Virus record (IMG/VR): IMGVR_UViG_3300028739_000027 | Coordinates: 1-25,842 of that record | Length of the DNA stretch: 25,842 nt | Reading direction: 5' to 3' (one strand) | DNA from: a virus | Part shown: piece by piece, positions 8,884 through 17,535 of the stretch | Numbering within the stretch: position 1 is the stretch's first letter | How the letters are laid out: each line of letters begins with the position of its first letter | Position numbers and translations under genes: made by a program | The notes under the pieces: model-generated | What the model saw: only the letters and a program-made list of their open reading frames with translations | The model's database searches: none | Told to the model about the DNA's origin: nothing

Positions 8884-9426
8884 TTACTTTTTCTTTTTAG
8901 TTTTATCTGCCTTTATATCAGATTTAGACACTTCTTTTTTCTCCCAATTTTTTGCATCAAAGAAGAACGACAATACGGCTGATTCATCAACGCCTAATTC
9001 TATAGGGATAATGAAATTCTTGTCATCTACAGTAACCGCTTGCACTAATTGCTTTTTGTCGATTACTTCAAGAACCACGTTGCGATTTTCTTGCATTGAT
9101 TCATCGTAAACCGCCCTTAATTTGTCGTATGATTCTTTGTCTTCTTTTGAAAGCAACGCAACGGAAAGTTTAAAATCGTAATCTTCTTTTTTGCCAGCTG
9201 ATTCAGCAGCCTTTTTCTTTTCGTTGGCTAATTGAATAGCCTTATCTTCTAACTCGATAAGTTCCGGATCTGTACACTTATTTATCAATTCAACTTCTTT
9301 AGACAGTATTTCCAAATTTGATAATAAACCCAAATTAAGATGCAAATTTTTGATTTTGTTTCTCTTACAATAATTAAGAAGTTCTTGTACGTTTTGATGT
9401 ACGATTTTTATTTCTATCAATTTCAT
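8884..9426 (-). CDS. Small charged protein of the tail cluster, function unknown
   Basis: The 180-residue protein is not recognised. Residues 35-115 are a highly charged, probably coiled-coil or long-helix segment (AIQLANEKKKAAESAGKK), and residues 127-160 look beta-rich (VQAVTVDDKNFIIPIELG). The C-terminus is very Lys-rich (DIKADKTKKKK) and probably disordered. It starts 2 bases after the stop of the 113-residue gene, so these two are tightly coupled. A small virion part or a dedicated assembly chaperone for the fibre system would fit, but nothing proves it. Confidence 0.7.
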   Translation of the reverse strand: MKLIEIKIVHQNVQELLNYCKRNKIKNLHLNLGLLSNLEILSKEVELINKCTDPELIELEDKAIQLANEKKKAAESAGKKEDYDFKLSVALLSKEDKESYDKLRAVYDESMQENRNVVLEVIDKKQLVQAVTVDDKNFIIPIELGVDESAVLSFFFDAKNWEKKEVSKSDIKADKTKKKK

Positions 9427-9428
9427 TT

Positions 9429-9770
9429 TTATTCAGCGATGATTGTACAATCGCTATACTCTGGGGTTGTTAATAAATATGTTTCGCAATTTGTTTTCAA
9501 GTCTCCCGTTAGAAAATACTTATCAAACGGATTGATTTGTTCAGGAGTTGGCATAGGCGGAATATTAAAATTCATTCCTTGACCTACTGAATAGTGCCTA
9601 TCTGGGATAATCGAGCCCAAACCTTGTTCTTTTACTTCCTTATTTAGATAAGTACGAACGTTGAAATTTACGGTTTTGCCCACATAATCAATGTTAGCAT
9701 TGACTACTTCTATGCAAGCCGCGTCGGTGATGACTCCGTTTTTGAAGTCCATTGCTGTTTTGAGTGACAT
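9429..9770 (-). CDS. Small hypothetical protein beside the tail fibre
   Basis: The 113-residue protein has no recognised family. It reads as one compact beta-containing domain (IEVVNANIDYVGKTVNFNVR at about 20-39), then a Pro/Met/Ile-rich loop (IPPMPTPEQINPF at 70-82), and a C-terminal half with two Cys (94 and 108). It is 13 bases after the 359-residue fibre-associated gene and 2 bases before the 180-residue gene. Size and position resemble fibre chaperones or connector proteins seen after tail fibre genes. Function is not assigned. Confidence 0.68.
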   Translation of the reverse strand: MSLKTAMDFKNGVITDAACIEVVNANIDYVGKTVNFNVRTYLNKEVKEQGLGSIIPDRHYSVGQGMNFNIPPMPTPEQINPFDKYFLTGDLKTNCETYLLTTPEYSDCTIIAE

Positions 9771-9783
9771 AATTTTTTATTTT

Positions 9784-10863
9784 TTAATAATTGTTTAAAT
9801 CGAAACTTGTCGTTAAGGATGAGTCTCCATAATAGTATGTTATATCGACAACAGGGCTACCTGTAGCGGACTCATAGGTTTTCCCCGTTGGGGCTAATTC
9901 AACTATTATTGAACCATTAGCAGGTATTGTAACGTTTGTTGAATCTAAACCGCCAAATGTAGACGCATCAGCCATTGTTGCTGTAAGGTATAATGTTACA
10001 TCATAGTTATTTGTATTTTCAAATAGTATCTTTAAACTATCCATAAATACAGTGTAATTACCGTATCCGCCGAATGCAATGATTTTGCTATTGAAACTTA
10101 CATTTATAGCTCCTAACACAGTTCCTCCGCCGCTTCCTATTATGGTTATTGTAGTAGGCAATGCTGGTAACAAGTAAAATGTCCCGTAGAAGGTAGAATT
10201 TTGATTAAAGTACAATAAGCTATCATTTGCTTGACCTGAATGACTGAATAAAACAGGAACTATATGCCAATCTCCCAACCCTAAATCGCTCAAAATATTA
10301 ATGTTCAATTGTGAGTAATCTCTTATGTCAGATATTTTATAAAGATACCCATTGCTTGTGTTAGCCCAATTGTTCACCAATATAAAACCGACATCTAAAA
10401 CTCCTACAGCCGTTTTTGCGAATAGAAACTTATTAAAGTTTGTTAGGTAAGATACTTCAACTCCCATATTGAAAGTCCTGTTATTACCATATTCCACGCT
10501 CGCCCCTCCTCCGTTCATTACTAACGTGAACCAATTAGTTGCAGCGTGATTATAGCCTCTAAAATCTCCCAGTCGGAAAGGTGAACCTGCTCCGCCTTGC
10601 GGTTTATTATAAGTCCATTTTGTACCTGATATTAAAGCATTGATTAAATCAAGAGGGCTAGAATATGTCGGGATTGTAAATCCATCATCAATAGCAAAAT
10701 AATCGGCTTCGACTAAACCGCTTAATTTATTAAAAGAAACTGGTTTGTAAAAGCTCCATTGGTTTACATTTGACGCAACGCATAAACTTCCGACATCGCT
10801 AATTGACCTGCCCAGTGCACTGTTTACTGTAGATATGCTTACATTTGTTGTTCCTATACTCAT
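9784..10863 (-). CDS. Putative fibre-associated or tail tip structural protein
   Basis: The 359-residue protein starts 1 base after the fibre stop codon. The N-terminus (MSIGTTNVSISTVNSALG, then LCVASNVNQWSFYKPVSF at 27-44) resembles a head-end motif seen in phage tail tip or fibre-network proteins that dock on the virion. Residues 120-230 are aromatic and beta-rich (FILVNNWANTSNGYLYKI). From about 240 there is a glycine-rich, immunoglobulin-like beta segment (ITIIGSGGGTVLGAINV and TVTIPANGSIIVEL type strands). There is no enzymatic motif. Likely part of the fibre apparatus; a receptor-binding role is possible but not shown. Confidence 0.75.
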   Translation of the reverse strand: MSIGTTNVSISTVNSALGRSISDVGSLCVASNVNQWSFYKPVSFNKLSGLVEADYFAIDDGFTIPTYSSPLDLINALISGTKWTYNKPQGGAGSPFRLGDFRGYNHAATNWFTLVMNGGGASVEYGNNRTFNMGVEVSYLTNFNKFLFAKTAVGVLDVGFILVNNWANTSNGYLYKISDIRDYSQLNINILSDLGLGDWHIVPVLFSHSGQANDSLLYFNQNSTFYGTFYLLPALPTTITIIGSGGGTVLGAINVSFNSKIIAFGGYGNYTVFMDSLKILFENTNNYDVTLYLTATMADASTFGGLDSTNVTIPANGSIIVELAPTGKTYESATGSPVVDITYYYGDSSLTTSFDLNNY

Positions 10864-10864
10864 T

Positions 10865-13800
10865 TTAATTGCCTTCTAAAGTGTTTATTTTCGCTGTGAG
10901 TCCTTGAATTGCACCGATCAGATAAGGTATTAACTTGACATAATCAACACTTAAATATTCATCATTATAAACTGTATGTACCAATTCAGGAAGTACTTCT
11001 TTTAATTCCTGTGCAATTAATCCAACATCTTTTTTATCTGTTTTATTTGAATTTAATTCTTTTGCTTTCTCATTCCAATTGTATGATACAGGATTTAGTT
11101 GGTTGATAATATCTAATGAATTACCTATTGATTTAATATTACTTTTCAATCTTTTATCTGATGCAGAATAAGCAGTGATTTCACCTGTTGCTTGAATATT
11201 CCCACTTATAATTGCACCTGCTCCAATAAATCTACCATTTGAAATAATATCACCTTTTGCCCCTATTGAACCGTTTCTTGCATTAATATATACTGTTCTT
11301 GTACCATCTCCATATATATTTCCCGCACTGCCTATAAAACCAATACCTTGCCAAGATTTAATGTCTATGTTGCAATTATCATAACTTGCATCATCCCCAG
11401 TTCCAACATATACCCCAGTACTATTAGCTACAGTAAACTGTGTTGCTTGTATTGAACCATTAAATTTAGCTGATCCAGATTCTAATGAAAATTGTATTTG
11501 TTTAGAGCCATTATAACCCATATATAATGAGTGTCCATATCCAGGAATATTATTATATGTATAACCTAAACCATATGCATTTGCAACAGATGCCCAACTA
11601 TTTCCAATTGTCCAAATAACTTTATCAGTTGTGCCATTTTCATCATAATCACCACACATTGCAACAGGTGATGTTGTTTTAAAATATGTATTGGTTGTTA
11701 CTTTTGCTGTAAATTCCCCAGAACCTATAAATTTATGTCCATAACCAGTTTGAGTTGGTATATATTCAAAATTACCATTAGTGTTATTTCTACCAATAGT
11801 CATACTATATGTGGAATTACCAACTATAATATTATTTGCTGTTAAATTTCCATTTGCACTTACATTTGATGCAAATGTTGCTGTTTTATCACTATTCAAA
11901 CTTAAAACTCTATCGCTCTCTTTATCACCTGAGTCACCAACATAGAATTTTATATTTCCTGATGATTGTTTTGCAATTATAGATAGTTGTGCCCCACTAC
12001 CCGAATAATCCTGAGTTAACCCATAGTATTCACCTGATGAATCCGATTTAAAAGTAAACAGTTTAGCTGCATAAGTGTAACCATAACCATTATCATATAA
12101 ATCAATACCACCATAACCACCGTCAGATCTGATATTTGAAGTTGGCTTAATTTGATTTATATATAAAGTTCTTGCATTCCAATCAACTGTTGATAAATTT
12201 GAATTTTCATTATGCCAAAACTTTTTATAATTACCCCAATCCCCACCACTTTGACTTCTATAATATAAATCAGAACCATCACAAACTAATATCTGTCTGT
12301 AATCTAGATTATCTGCAAATGGCATTTGTATGCCCTGTATCCAAGTTCCACCCGATGGTTTATTTATCGCATCGGCTGCACAATTAAAGAAACCATAATC
12401 ATTGGGAATATTTGGGGTTAAAACATCAGATGAAAAATATGCATATCCTGCAAAATCACCTGCATTTAAACCATCCAATTTATCAGAATTGATTGAATAA
12501 CCTGCTGTTAAACTACTTGCTGTTCCTGTTAATCCAGCACCATTTCCAATAAATTGACTTGCTGAAATATCCCCCGAAAAATTACCATAGTTACCATAAA
12601 TACCTTTCCATCTCTTCCCACTATCACCTAAGTAATAAGCATTATCTGCATTAGGTGTTAATCTATCTGCACTACTTGTAAAAATATTATCAGCAAAATA
12701 TGTTGCATAAACTGTTGATGTAAATGTGGCTGTACCGTCATTTTTCAACAGAAACATATTAGAACCTCCATTATTTTTAGCTTCGATTAGGTAATGACCT
12801 GAATTACCGTCCCCCCATAACGTTAATCTACCATCCGATGCAGGTGTACCTCCTATTGATGAATTACCTCCAAATATTCCTATTCCATCCACCCACACAC
12901 TACCACTTTGAGCACTTGTTGGGTTATTTTGGATATACTTACTATCTAAAGATACTCCTGCAATAGTTGGGGCAAAATCAAAATCAAATAATCCATTTCT
13001 ATGAATTGTATAAACACCGCCCAAATATCCACCCGAATCGTCAAATCTATACAATCTTAAATCACTGCCAACATTCCCACCCGTTTCAGGTGCTTGGCTT
13101 TCAAATTCCCATCTTAGTTTAGTTCCTACACTTGAGCCATTATATACTTGCATCACGGCTCCAAAAACTGTAGATCTAAATGTATTACTTACCTCTATTT
13201 CATCCCCCCACAATTTACCCAATCGACTTGCACTTGAACCTATTGTTTGTGGGGTTGATTGAGATGTTAGTACTGCACCTAAGTAATTGCCTAAATTGTT
13301 GTTGAATTGACTAAGATTTACAGGCTTATCAGTTAAAGAATTATAGCTTTTTTCTGATAAGTTATTTAGTGAGTGATTATGAGTTGATAAAGAAAATGTA
13401 CTGCCCAAAGTAGCCGTAATTAAATTACCTGTTTTACTTATCGACGTGATCGCATTCCCTGAACCCGTAACACTCAATGACGTTGCCGAACCACTCTCGA
13501 CATTTACCAACCTACTATTGATTTGATTAATGGTGTAGGCGTTGAATGTGTCAGTAAGGTTCGAGTTATTGAAAGAACCGCCCAAGCTTGAAAGAGCATA
13601 GACCGTCTGTACAAGACCGCCACCACTACCGCCTACACCAACACCATACGCACTCAAAAAGTCTGTTGAGTATACGCCTTTGTCAATCGATAAAAAGCCA
13701 TTAGCATCAACAATTAAATTTACTGATTTAGTCCCATTGCTAATTGTTAAACCATTTAATGTTGTAGTATTATTTACATTTAAATTACCTGTTATTGTTC

Positions 13801-15397
13801 CTCCCGCTAATGGTAAATATGTTGATGTTGCTAATGCCTTTGTTAAATATAATGTTGCCGCATTTGTTATTGTTAAATAGGTTGACGATGCTTGTGACTT
13901 TGTTAAATATGTTCCTGCTGCTATACTTGTTGTTAAATATGTACTATTGTCATAACTAATAGTAGTTCCGCTGATTTTGACAAATCCCGAACCATTTAAT
14001 TGCGGTTGCTTTGTGCCGATTAAATTAGTTACTGTTCCGGCAAAGTTCGGGTCGTTCCCGAGTGCATTTGCAAGCTCGTTAAGGGCATCCAAAGAAGCGG
14101 GTGCACTACCAATTAAATCATTAAACCTGCGATCCACATAAGCGGTTGACGCTCCATTTGCCTCTAAAATTGAAATTCTCTTTTTCAGTTGTTGAGATGA
14201 AAAAGCATTGAAAGTGTTTGTTAAATCAGCATCTGAAAACGTGCCATCTGAAGCGTCTTGCAGGTCTTGATAACTAAACACTTGACTTATCAACCCTCCT
14301 CCTGAAACGCCAGTGCCTGAGCCAACGCCATATGCGCTAATTTCAACGTTCGAATATACTCCATTATCAATAAACAAAAAACCGTCGGAGTCTACTGATA
14401 AATTAACCGAATTAATTCCGTTTGTTATTGTTAACCCCCTAGTGGTAGTCGTCGCATTTACAGTCAAAGCTCCTGAAAGAGTGCCTCCAGTCAACAACAA
14501 ATAAGAAGTCCAAGGAGTTTCGGTTATCCCGTATCCAGCGAATGTTGTGGGGTGTGAAGTTAGGTCAGAAAAAGCATGGCTATGATTTTTTAATGCGTAA
14601 TTATCTGCGTACCCTTCGACGACAGATAATCTATTTGCTATTTTGCTTGTTGTGTAAGCATTAAAGGTAGAATCTAACGAAGAATTATCAAATTCTTGCG
14701 CAAGATCGTCATATCCAAAAACTTGCGATATAAGTCCGCCTGTTCCTCCCCCGCTTGGCATACCCGCGCCATACGCTGATATTTCATCTAAGCTGTAAAC
14801 CGCCTTATCAATTAAAAGTTTACCATCACAATCAACCGTTAAGTTTACGGTTTGATTTCCATTTGTTATAGCCAGCCCTCTAGTAGTGGTCAAACCGTAG
14901 GAGGTAAAAGTTTTAGCAACCCAATCAATAGTTGGTAAATTAGCGGTTAAAGCATTATAAACAGAGTTATCGTACACAATATCTGTGCCGTTTACTTTCA
15001 AATATCCGTTACCTGATAATTTGTTTTGTTTTCCGGATAATGCAGTTGCCACTGAATCTACCCAAGGAGTATCAGTTATGCCATATCCTGCAAATGTGGT
15101 CGGATGTGAAGTTAGGTCAGAAAAAGCATAGGTTGGGTTATTTGGTAACGCCACAGAAATTACTCCTTCATTATCAATAGAGATACCGCCCCCGATACGA
15201 ACACCCCCGAGCAAAGAAGAAGTTGCAATGGGCAAAACATATTCGGAAGACGAATTTAATTTTATTTGAGTTGCGATAGCCGCCGACAAGTTCAACGACA
15301 AACGAGCGATTGACTTTTCAGGACTTGAGTCATTCGTGTTTATTTGAAACGCTTTAGCTATGTCGTCTTGAAATTGTGGATAATTTATTCCGCTCAT
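10865..15397 (-). CDS. Long tail fibre with C-terminal S74 intramolecular chaperone
   Basis: This is by far the largest gene (1510 residues). The C-terminus from Ser1413 (SDKRLKSNI) to the end is the S74 peptidase/chaperone domain, which trimerises the fibre and then cleaves itself off. The Ser1413 and Lys1418 pair fits the family's Ser-Lys dyad, so the mature fibre would end near residue 1412. The N-terminal half has three about 95-residue repeats (roughly 170-262, 318-414 and 545-636), each with GL-[AT]-I-[TS]-NG, an ISAYG or LSAYG stretch, a Gly run and a short helix. The motifs LTGGTLSGALTVN, AGGTITGNLNV and LDALNELANALGNDPNFAG are common fibre elements, and two NHSH/HNH sites could bind metal as in T4 gp37. 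The distal part, from about residue 650, has strikingly low CpG. Confidence 0.95.
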   Translation of the reverse strand: MSGINYPQFQDDIAKAFQINTNDSSPEKSIARLSLNLSAAIATQIKLNSSSEYVLPIATSSLLGGVRIGGGISIDNEGVISVALPNNPTYAFSDLTSHPTTFAGYGITDTPWVDSVATALSGKQNKLSGNGYLKVNGTDIVYDNSVYNALTANLPTIDWVAKTFTSYGLTTTRGLAITNGNQTVNLTVDCDGKLLIDKAVYSLDEISAYGAGMPSGGGTGGLISQVFGYDDLAQEFDNSSLDSTFNAYTTSKIANRLSVVEGYADNYALKNHSHAFSDLTSHPTTFAGYGITETPWTSYLLLTGGTLSGALTVNATTTTRGLTITNGINSVNLSVDSDGFLFIDNGVYSNVEISAYGVGSGTGVSGGGLISQVFSYQDLQDASDGTFSDADLTNTFNAFSSQQLKKRISILEANGASTAYVDRRFNDLIGSAPASLDALNELANALGNDPNFAGTVTNLIGTKQPQLNGSGFVKISGTTISYDNSTYLTTSIAAGTYLTKSQASSTYLTITNAATLYLTKALATSTYLPLAGGTITGNLNVNNTTTLNGLTISNGTKSVNLIVDANGFLSIDKGVYSTDFLSAYGVGVGGSGGGLVQTVYALSSLGGSFNNSNLTDTFNAYTINQINSRLVNVESGSATSLSVTGSGNAITSISKTGNLITATLGSTFSLSTHNHSLNNLSEKSYNSLTDKPVNLSQFNNNLGNYLGAVLTSQSTPQTIGSSASRLGKLWGDEIEVSNTFRSTVFGAVMQVYNGSSVGTKLRWEFESQAPETGGNVGSDLRLYRFDDSGGYLGGVYTIHRNGLFDFDFAPTIAGVSLDSKYIQNNPTSAQSGSVWVDGIGIFGGNSSIGGTPASDGRLTLWGDGNSGHYLIEAKNNGGSNMFLLKNDGTATFTSTVYATYFADNIFTSSADRLTPNADNAYYLGDSGKRWKGIYGNYGNFSGDISASQFIGNGAGLTGTASSLTAGYSINSDKLDGLNAGDFAGYAYFSSDVLTPNIPNDYGFFNCAADAINKPSGGTWIQGIQMPFADNLDYRQILVCDGSDLYYRSQSGGDWGNYKKFWHNENSNLSTVDWNARTLYINQIKPTSNIRSDGGYGGIDLYDNGYGYTYAAKLFTFKSDSSGEYYGLTQDYSGSGAQLSIIAKQSSGNIKFYVGDSGDKESDRVLSLNSDKTATFASNVSANGNLTANNIIVGNSTYSMTIGRNNTNGNFEYIPTQTGYGHKFIGSGEFTAKVTTNTYFKTTSPVAMCGDYDENGTTDKVIWTIGNSWASVANAYGLGYTYNNIPGYGHSLYMGYNGSKQIQFSLESGSAKFNGSIQATQFTVANSTGVYVGTGDDASYDNCNIDIKSWQGIGFIGSAGNIYGDGTRTVYINARNGSIGAKGDIISNGRFIGAGAIISGNIQATGEITAYSASDKRLKSNIKSIGNSLDIINQLNPVSYNWNEKAKELNSNKTDKKDVGLIAQELKEVLPELVHTVYNDEYLSVDYVKLIPYLIGAIQGLTAKINTLEGN
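10921..12720. other. CpG-depleted distal tail-fibre segment (likely acquired)
   Basis: By my count about ten CG dinucleotides occur in these 1800 bases, and none between 11341 and 11880. The fibre's own proximal end is very different, with about 16 CG in 15181-15400, and 9781-10140 next door has about 13 in 360. A second moderately poor zone continues to about 13440, after which CG becomes frequent again (seven in 13441-13500). Confidence 0.75.
14553..15129. repeat. 25-base direct repeat within the fibre gene
   Basis: An identical 25-base string occurs at 14553-14577 and again at 15105-15129, 552 bases apart. It encodes part of the duplicated AFSDLTSHPTTFAGYGIT module (fibre residues 91-108 and 275-292), a widely occurring phage fibre unit. 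Confidence 0.9.
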
Positions 15398-15412
15398 GTT
15401 TTAACTCTTTAA

Positions 15413-16615
15413 TTATATTGTAGCTAACACAGATTGTTGAAAAGAATAATCAGGTTCATTTGGATAATAAAACGAACTTAGCACACCCGCGTTATCATAT
15501 ATCAGATTACCATCTAAATCCCGTATTACAAACCCTCTAATCCTTGGTAATTGACCTTTCGGTACGTTCGTGTCAGCGCGAGGGTAAAAGTTTGTATCAG
15601 GCACATAACGGACGTCAGTTGTATTTTGAGCCACGAACAATAGATTTTCCCATTCTATCTTATCGCCATCTTTCCAAAATCTGTAATCGAAAAGTTTCGA
15701 CATTTGAATTTGTAAATCTTTTCTCACTGTATCTTTATCCGCCGCTGGATTTATGTCCAACCTGAATTGTATATCAACTAAAAACCATTTCACGTTATTC
15801 AGTTGCAATGAAAAGGTAGAGGCATCGGTATAATTCAAAAATTCGCTTATTGATAAAAATTCTTCAGACCTTGACACCATATCATTTATTTCGTCGGTCG
15901 TAAAGTCTTGCCCGTTACACGGAACAATGGTTAGGTTTAATTTACCTGAAGCGTCAACTCCGCCCTTGATAACCCTCAAGACGTTATTATTGATTTTCAT
16001 CAATATTTGCTCAATATAAGAAATTGTATTTCTTGCTAATTGATTAACGCTTTCCTTTACCCGTATTCGATAAGTATCGTCACTTTCAGAGTCTGTGCCT
16101 CCAATTGCTTGATATTCGTTAGTGCAAGAAATATGACCTTGCGGAATTACGGACATTCTATTTATAGAAACTGGGTCTACTTTTGTACGTATGCCCGTCG
16201 AGTCGCTCTTTACTTTTGCATATTCAAACCCTTGAGATCCTATGGTCACATCCGTTTCAAGAGAAAAATAAATACCGCTCGTACTTATGAATTTATTATC
16301 AACGGCTGAATAATAAGTTCCTGCATCTGCTACCAAACGAATGTAGGTCGAGCTTCCGGAAGCAGGAAATCTTTCAGATACGCCTTTTCTTTTAGCTGCT
16401 TCGTCAAGATAACTGCCATATGAAGAGTCCGGAAATATATGCCCCTCAACTACAGCTTGATTCACTAAACACTTTTGGCCAATTTTCCCTACACCATAAC
16501 CTATGCCGTTGAGCACAGATTCATTTGATATGTCGTTTACCTTATCGGTCTTATTTAAAAATATTTCCAAGAATATTTGCTTCAACTCTTGAACTGTGCT
16601 TACTTTAGTTATCAT
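15413..16615 (-). CDS. Baseplate wedge protein, gpJ/gp47-like
   Basis: The 400-residue protein fits the baseplate assembly protein J family (P2 gpJ, T4 gp6 type), which forms the wedge ring around the hub. GSYLDEAAKRKGV at 67-79 and the diagnostic segment GGTDSESDDTYRIRV at 172-186 match the family's conserved GG-x-D-x-E-S-[DE]-x-x-[FY]-R-x-R signature. The C-terminal third, with strands and a WENLLF segment near 315, is usual. It overlaps the upstream wedge candidate by four bases (ATGA) and lies 15 bases before the tail fibre gene, which it presumably helps attach. Length agrees with the family. Start ATG at 16615. Confidence 0.9.
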   Translation of the reverse strand: MITKVSTVQELKQIFLEIFLNKTDKVNDISNESVLNGIGYGVGKIGQKCLVNQAVVEGHIFPDSSYGSYLDEAAKRKGVSERFPASGSSTYIRLVADAGTYYSAVDNKFISTSGIYFSLETDVTIGSQGFEYAKVKSDSTGIRTKVDPVSINRMSVIPQGHISCTNEYQAIGGTDSESDDTYRIRVKESVNQLARNTISYIEQILMKINNNVLRVIKGGVDASGKLNLTIVPCNGQDFTTDEINDMVSRSEEFLSISEFLNYTDASTFSLQLNNVKWFLVDIQFRLDINPAADKDTVRKDLQIQMSKLFDYRFWKDGDKIEWENLLFVAQNTTDVRYVPDTNFYPRADTNVPKGQLPRIRGFVIRDLDGNLIYDNAGVLSSFYYPNEPDYSFQQSVLATI

Positions 16616-17532
16616 ATACTTATCTTTTGCTCAGTTTTGTAATTATATTTGGTCTTGATATCGCAAGTCAATGTCATGTCCCCGTCGGAAAAATTGAAAC
16701 TCTTTACATTTACGTATTCAAACAAATCGTTTTGCATGAACGTGTTTGTGATATCTTCCACTAAAATAGGATATGAAAATTGTTTAACCGTACTTCCTGA
16801 TATCAGCGACATATCCTTGCCGAATAAGGGATTTTCCGGAACATCCCCTCGATTTAATTCTAATAATATAACACACTTTTGGTCTACATTATCGCGATAT
16901 TGAACTATTTCTAAATCATTATCGATAAAAGTTATTTCTTTACAAATGTCTTTACCATAAATTCTTTCGCCTATTGGTTGGTCTAATATCGTGGTCACGA
17001 CTATGTCCGTTGCGTTATTCACAAAAGCACTTATGGATTTAAGTTCATCAATTTCCCAATCTGACTCTTCCAAATCGTTATTCAGCATCAAATCAACCCA
17101 ATCGTAACTTTCGCCGCTTACATTCTTAATTGAATTGGCCACATCTTCCATCGTCCTCATGCCTCCTACGGTAGTGTCTACTTGTATATAAGGTTTATAC
17201 CCATATTTTGTTTTTGAAGTTCTTAAAAATTTGGGTAGTTTGTTTATCTTCTCTAATGTAACATTCAAAGTTTCCACTAAATCCATTAGTTCCCAATATC
17301 CACAAGTGGAAAATTTAGAAGAGAAATTCTTAAATTGAACGCCCAATAATACGCAATCCTTTGTTAATTTAGATAGCGAGTTCAAATGAACATTATCAAT
17401 TGAGTCAGACTCCCCCGAAAAGTATTGAAGAACTATTGGATACGAATTAAGCATGAACAACCGATAGTCGTTCAAGAAATTTAATAACGGGTATTTTGTT
17501 ACTTTTTCAAATTCGTATATTATTGAATCCAT
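16612..17532 (-). CDS. Putative baseplate protein, XkdS/DUF2634- or gp25-like
   Basis: In this 306-residue protein the last 80 residues read like the compact baseplate domain that precedes gpJ in contractile systems: RGDVPENPLFGKDMSLISG, then QFSYPILVEDITNTFMQND, and closing strands (FNFSDGDMTLTCDIK). Gene order (immediately before gpJ with an ATGA overlap) is also what gp25/XkdS-type proteins show. Residues 1-130 form a helical region without a known match, longer than the stand-alone family, so this may be a fusion of an extra domain to the wedge module. Assignment is by pattern and context and remains tentative; the virion role is well supported. Confidence 0.7.
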   Translation of the reverse strand: MDSIIYEFEKVTKYPLLNFLNDYRLFMLNSYPIVLQYFSGESDSIDNVHLNSLSKLTKDCVLLGVQFKNFSSKFSTCGYWELMDLVETLNVTLEKINKLPKFLRTSKTKYGYKPYIQVDTTVGGMRTMEDVANSIKNVSGESYDWVDLMLNNDLEESDWEIDELKSISAFVNNATDIVVTTILDQPIGERIYGKDICKEITFIDNDLEIVQYRDNVDQKCVILLELNRGDVPENPLFGKDMSLISGSTVKQFSYPILVEDITNTFMQNDLFEYVNVKSFNFSDGDMTLTCDIKTKYNYKTEQKISI

Positions 17533-17535
17533 CTG

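Noticed and set aside
10865-15397. Possible diversity-generating retroelement variable region in the fibre
   Set aside because: No reverse transcriptase, template repeat or adenine-biased variable pattern is visible in the window.
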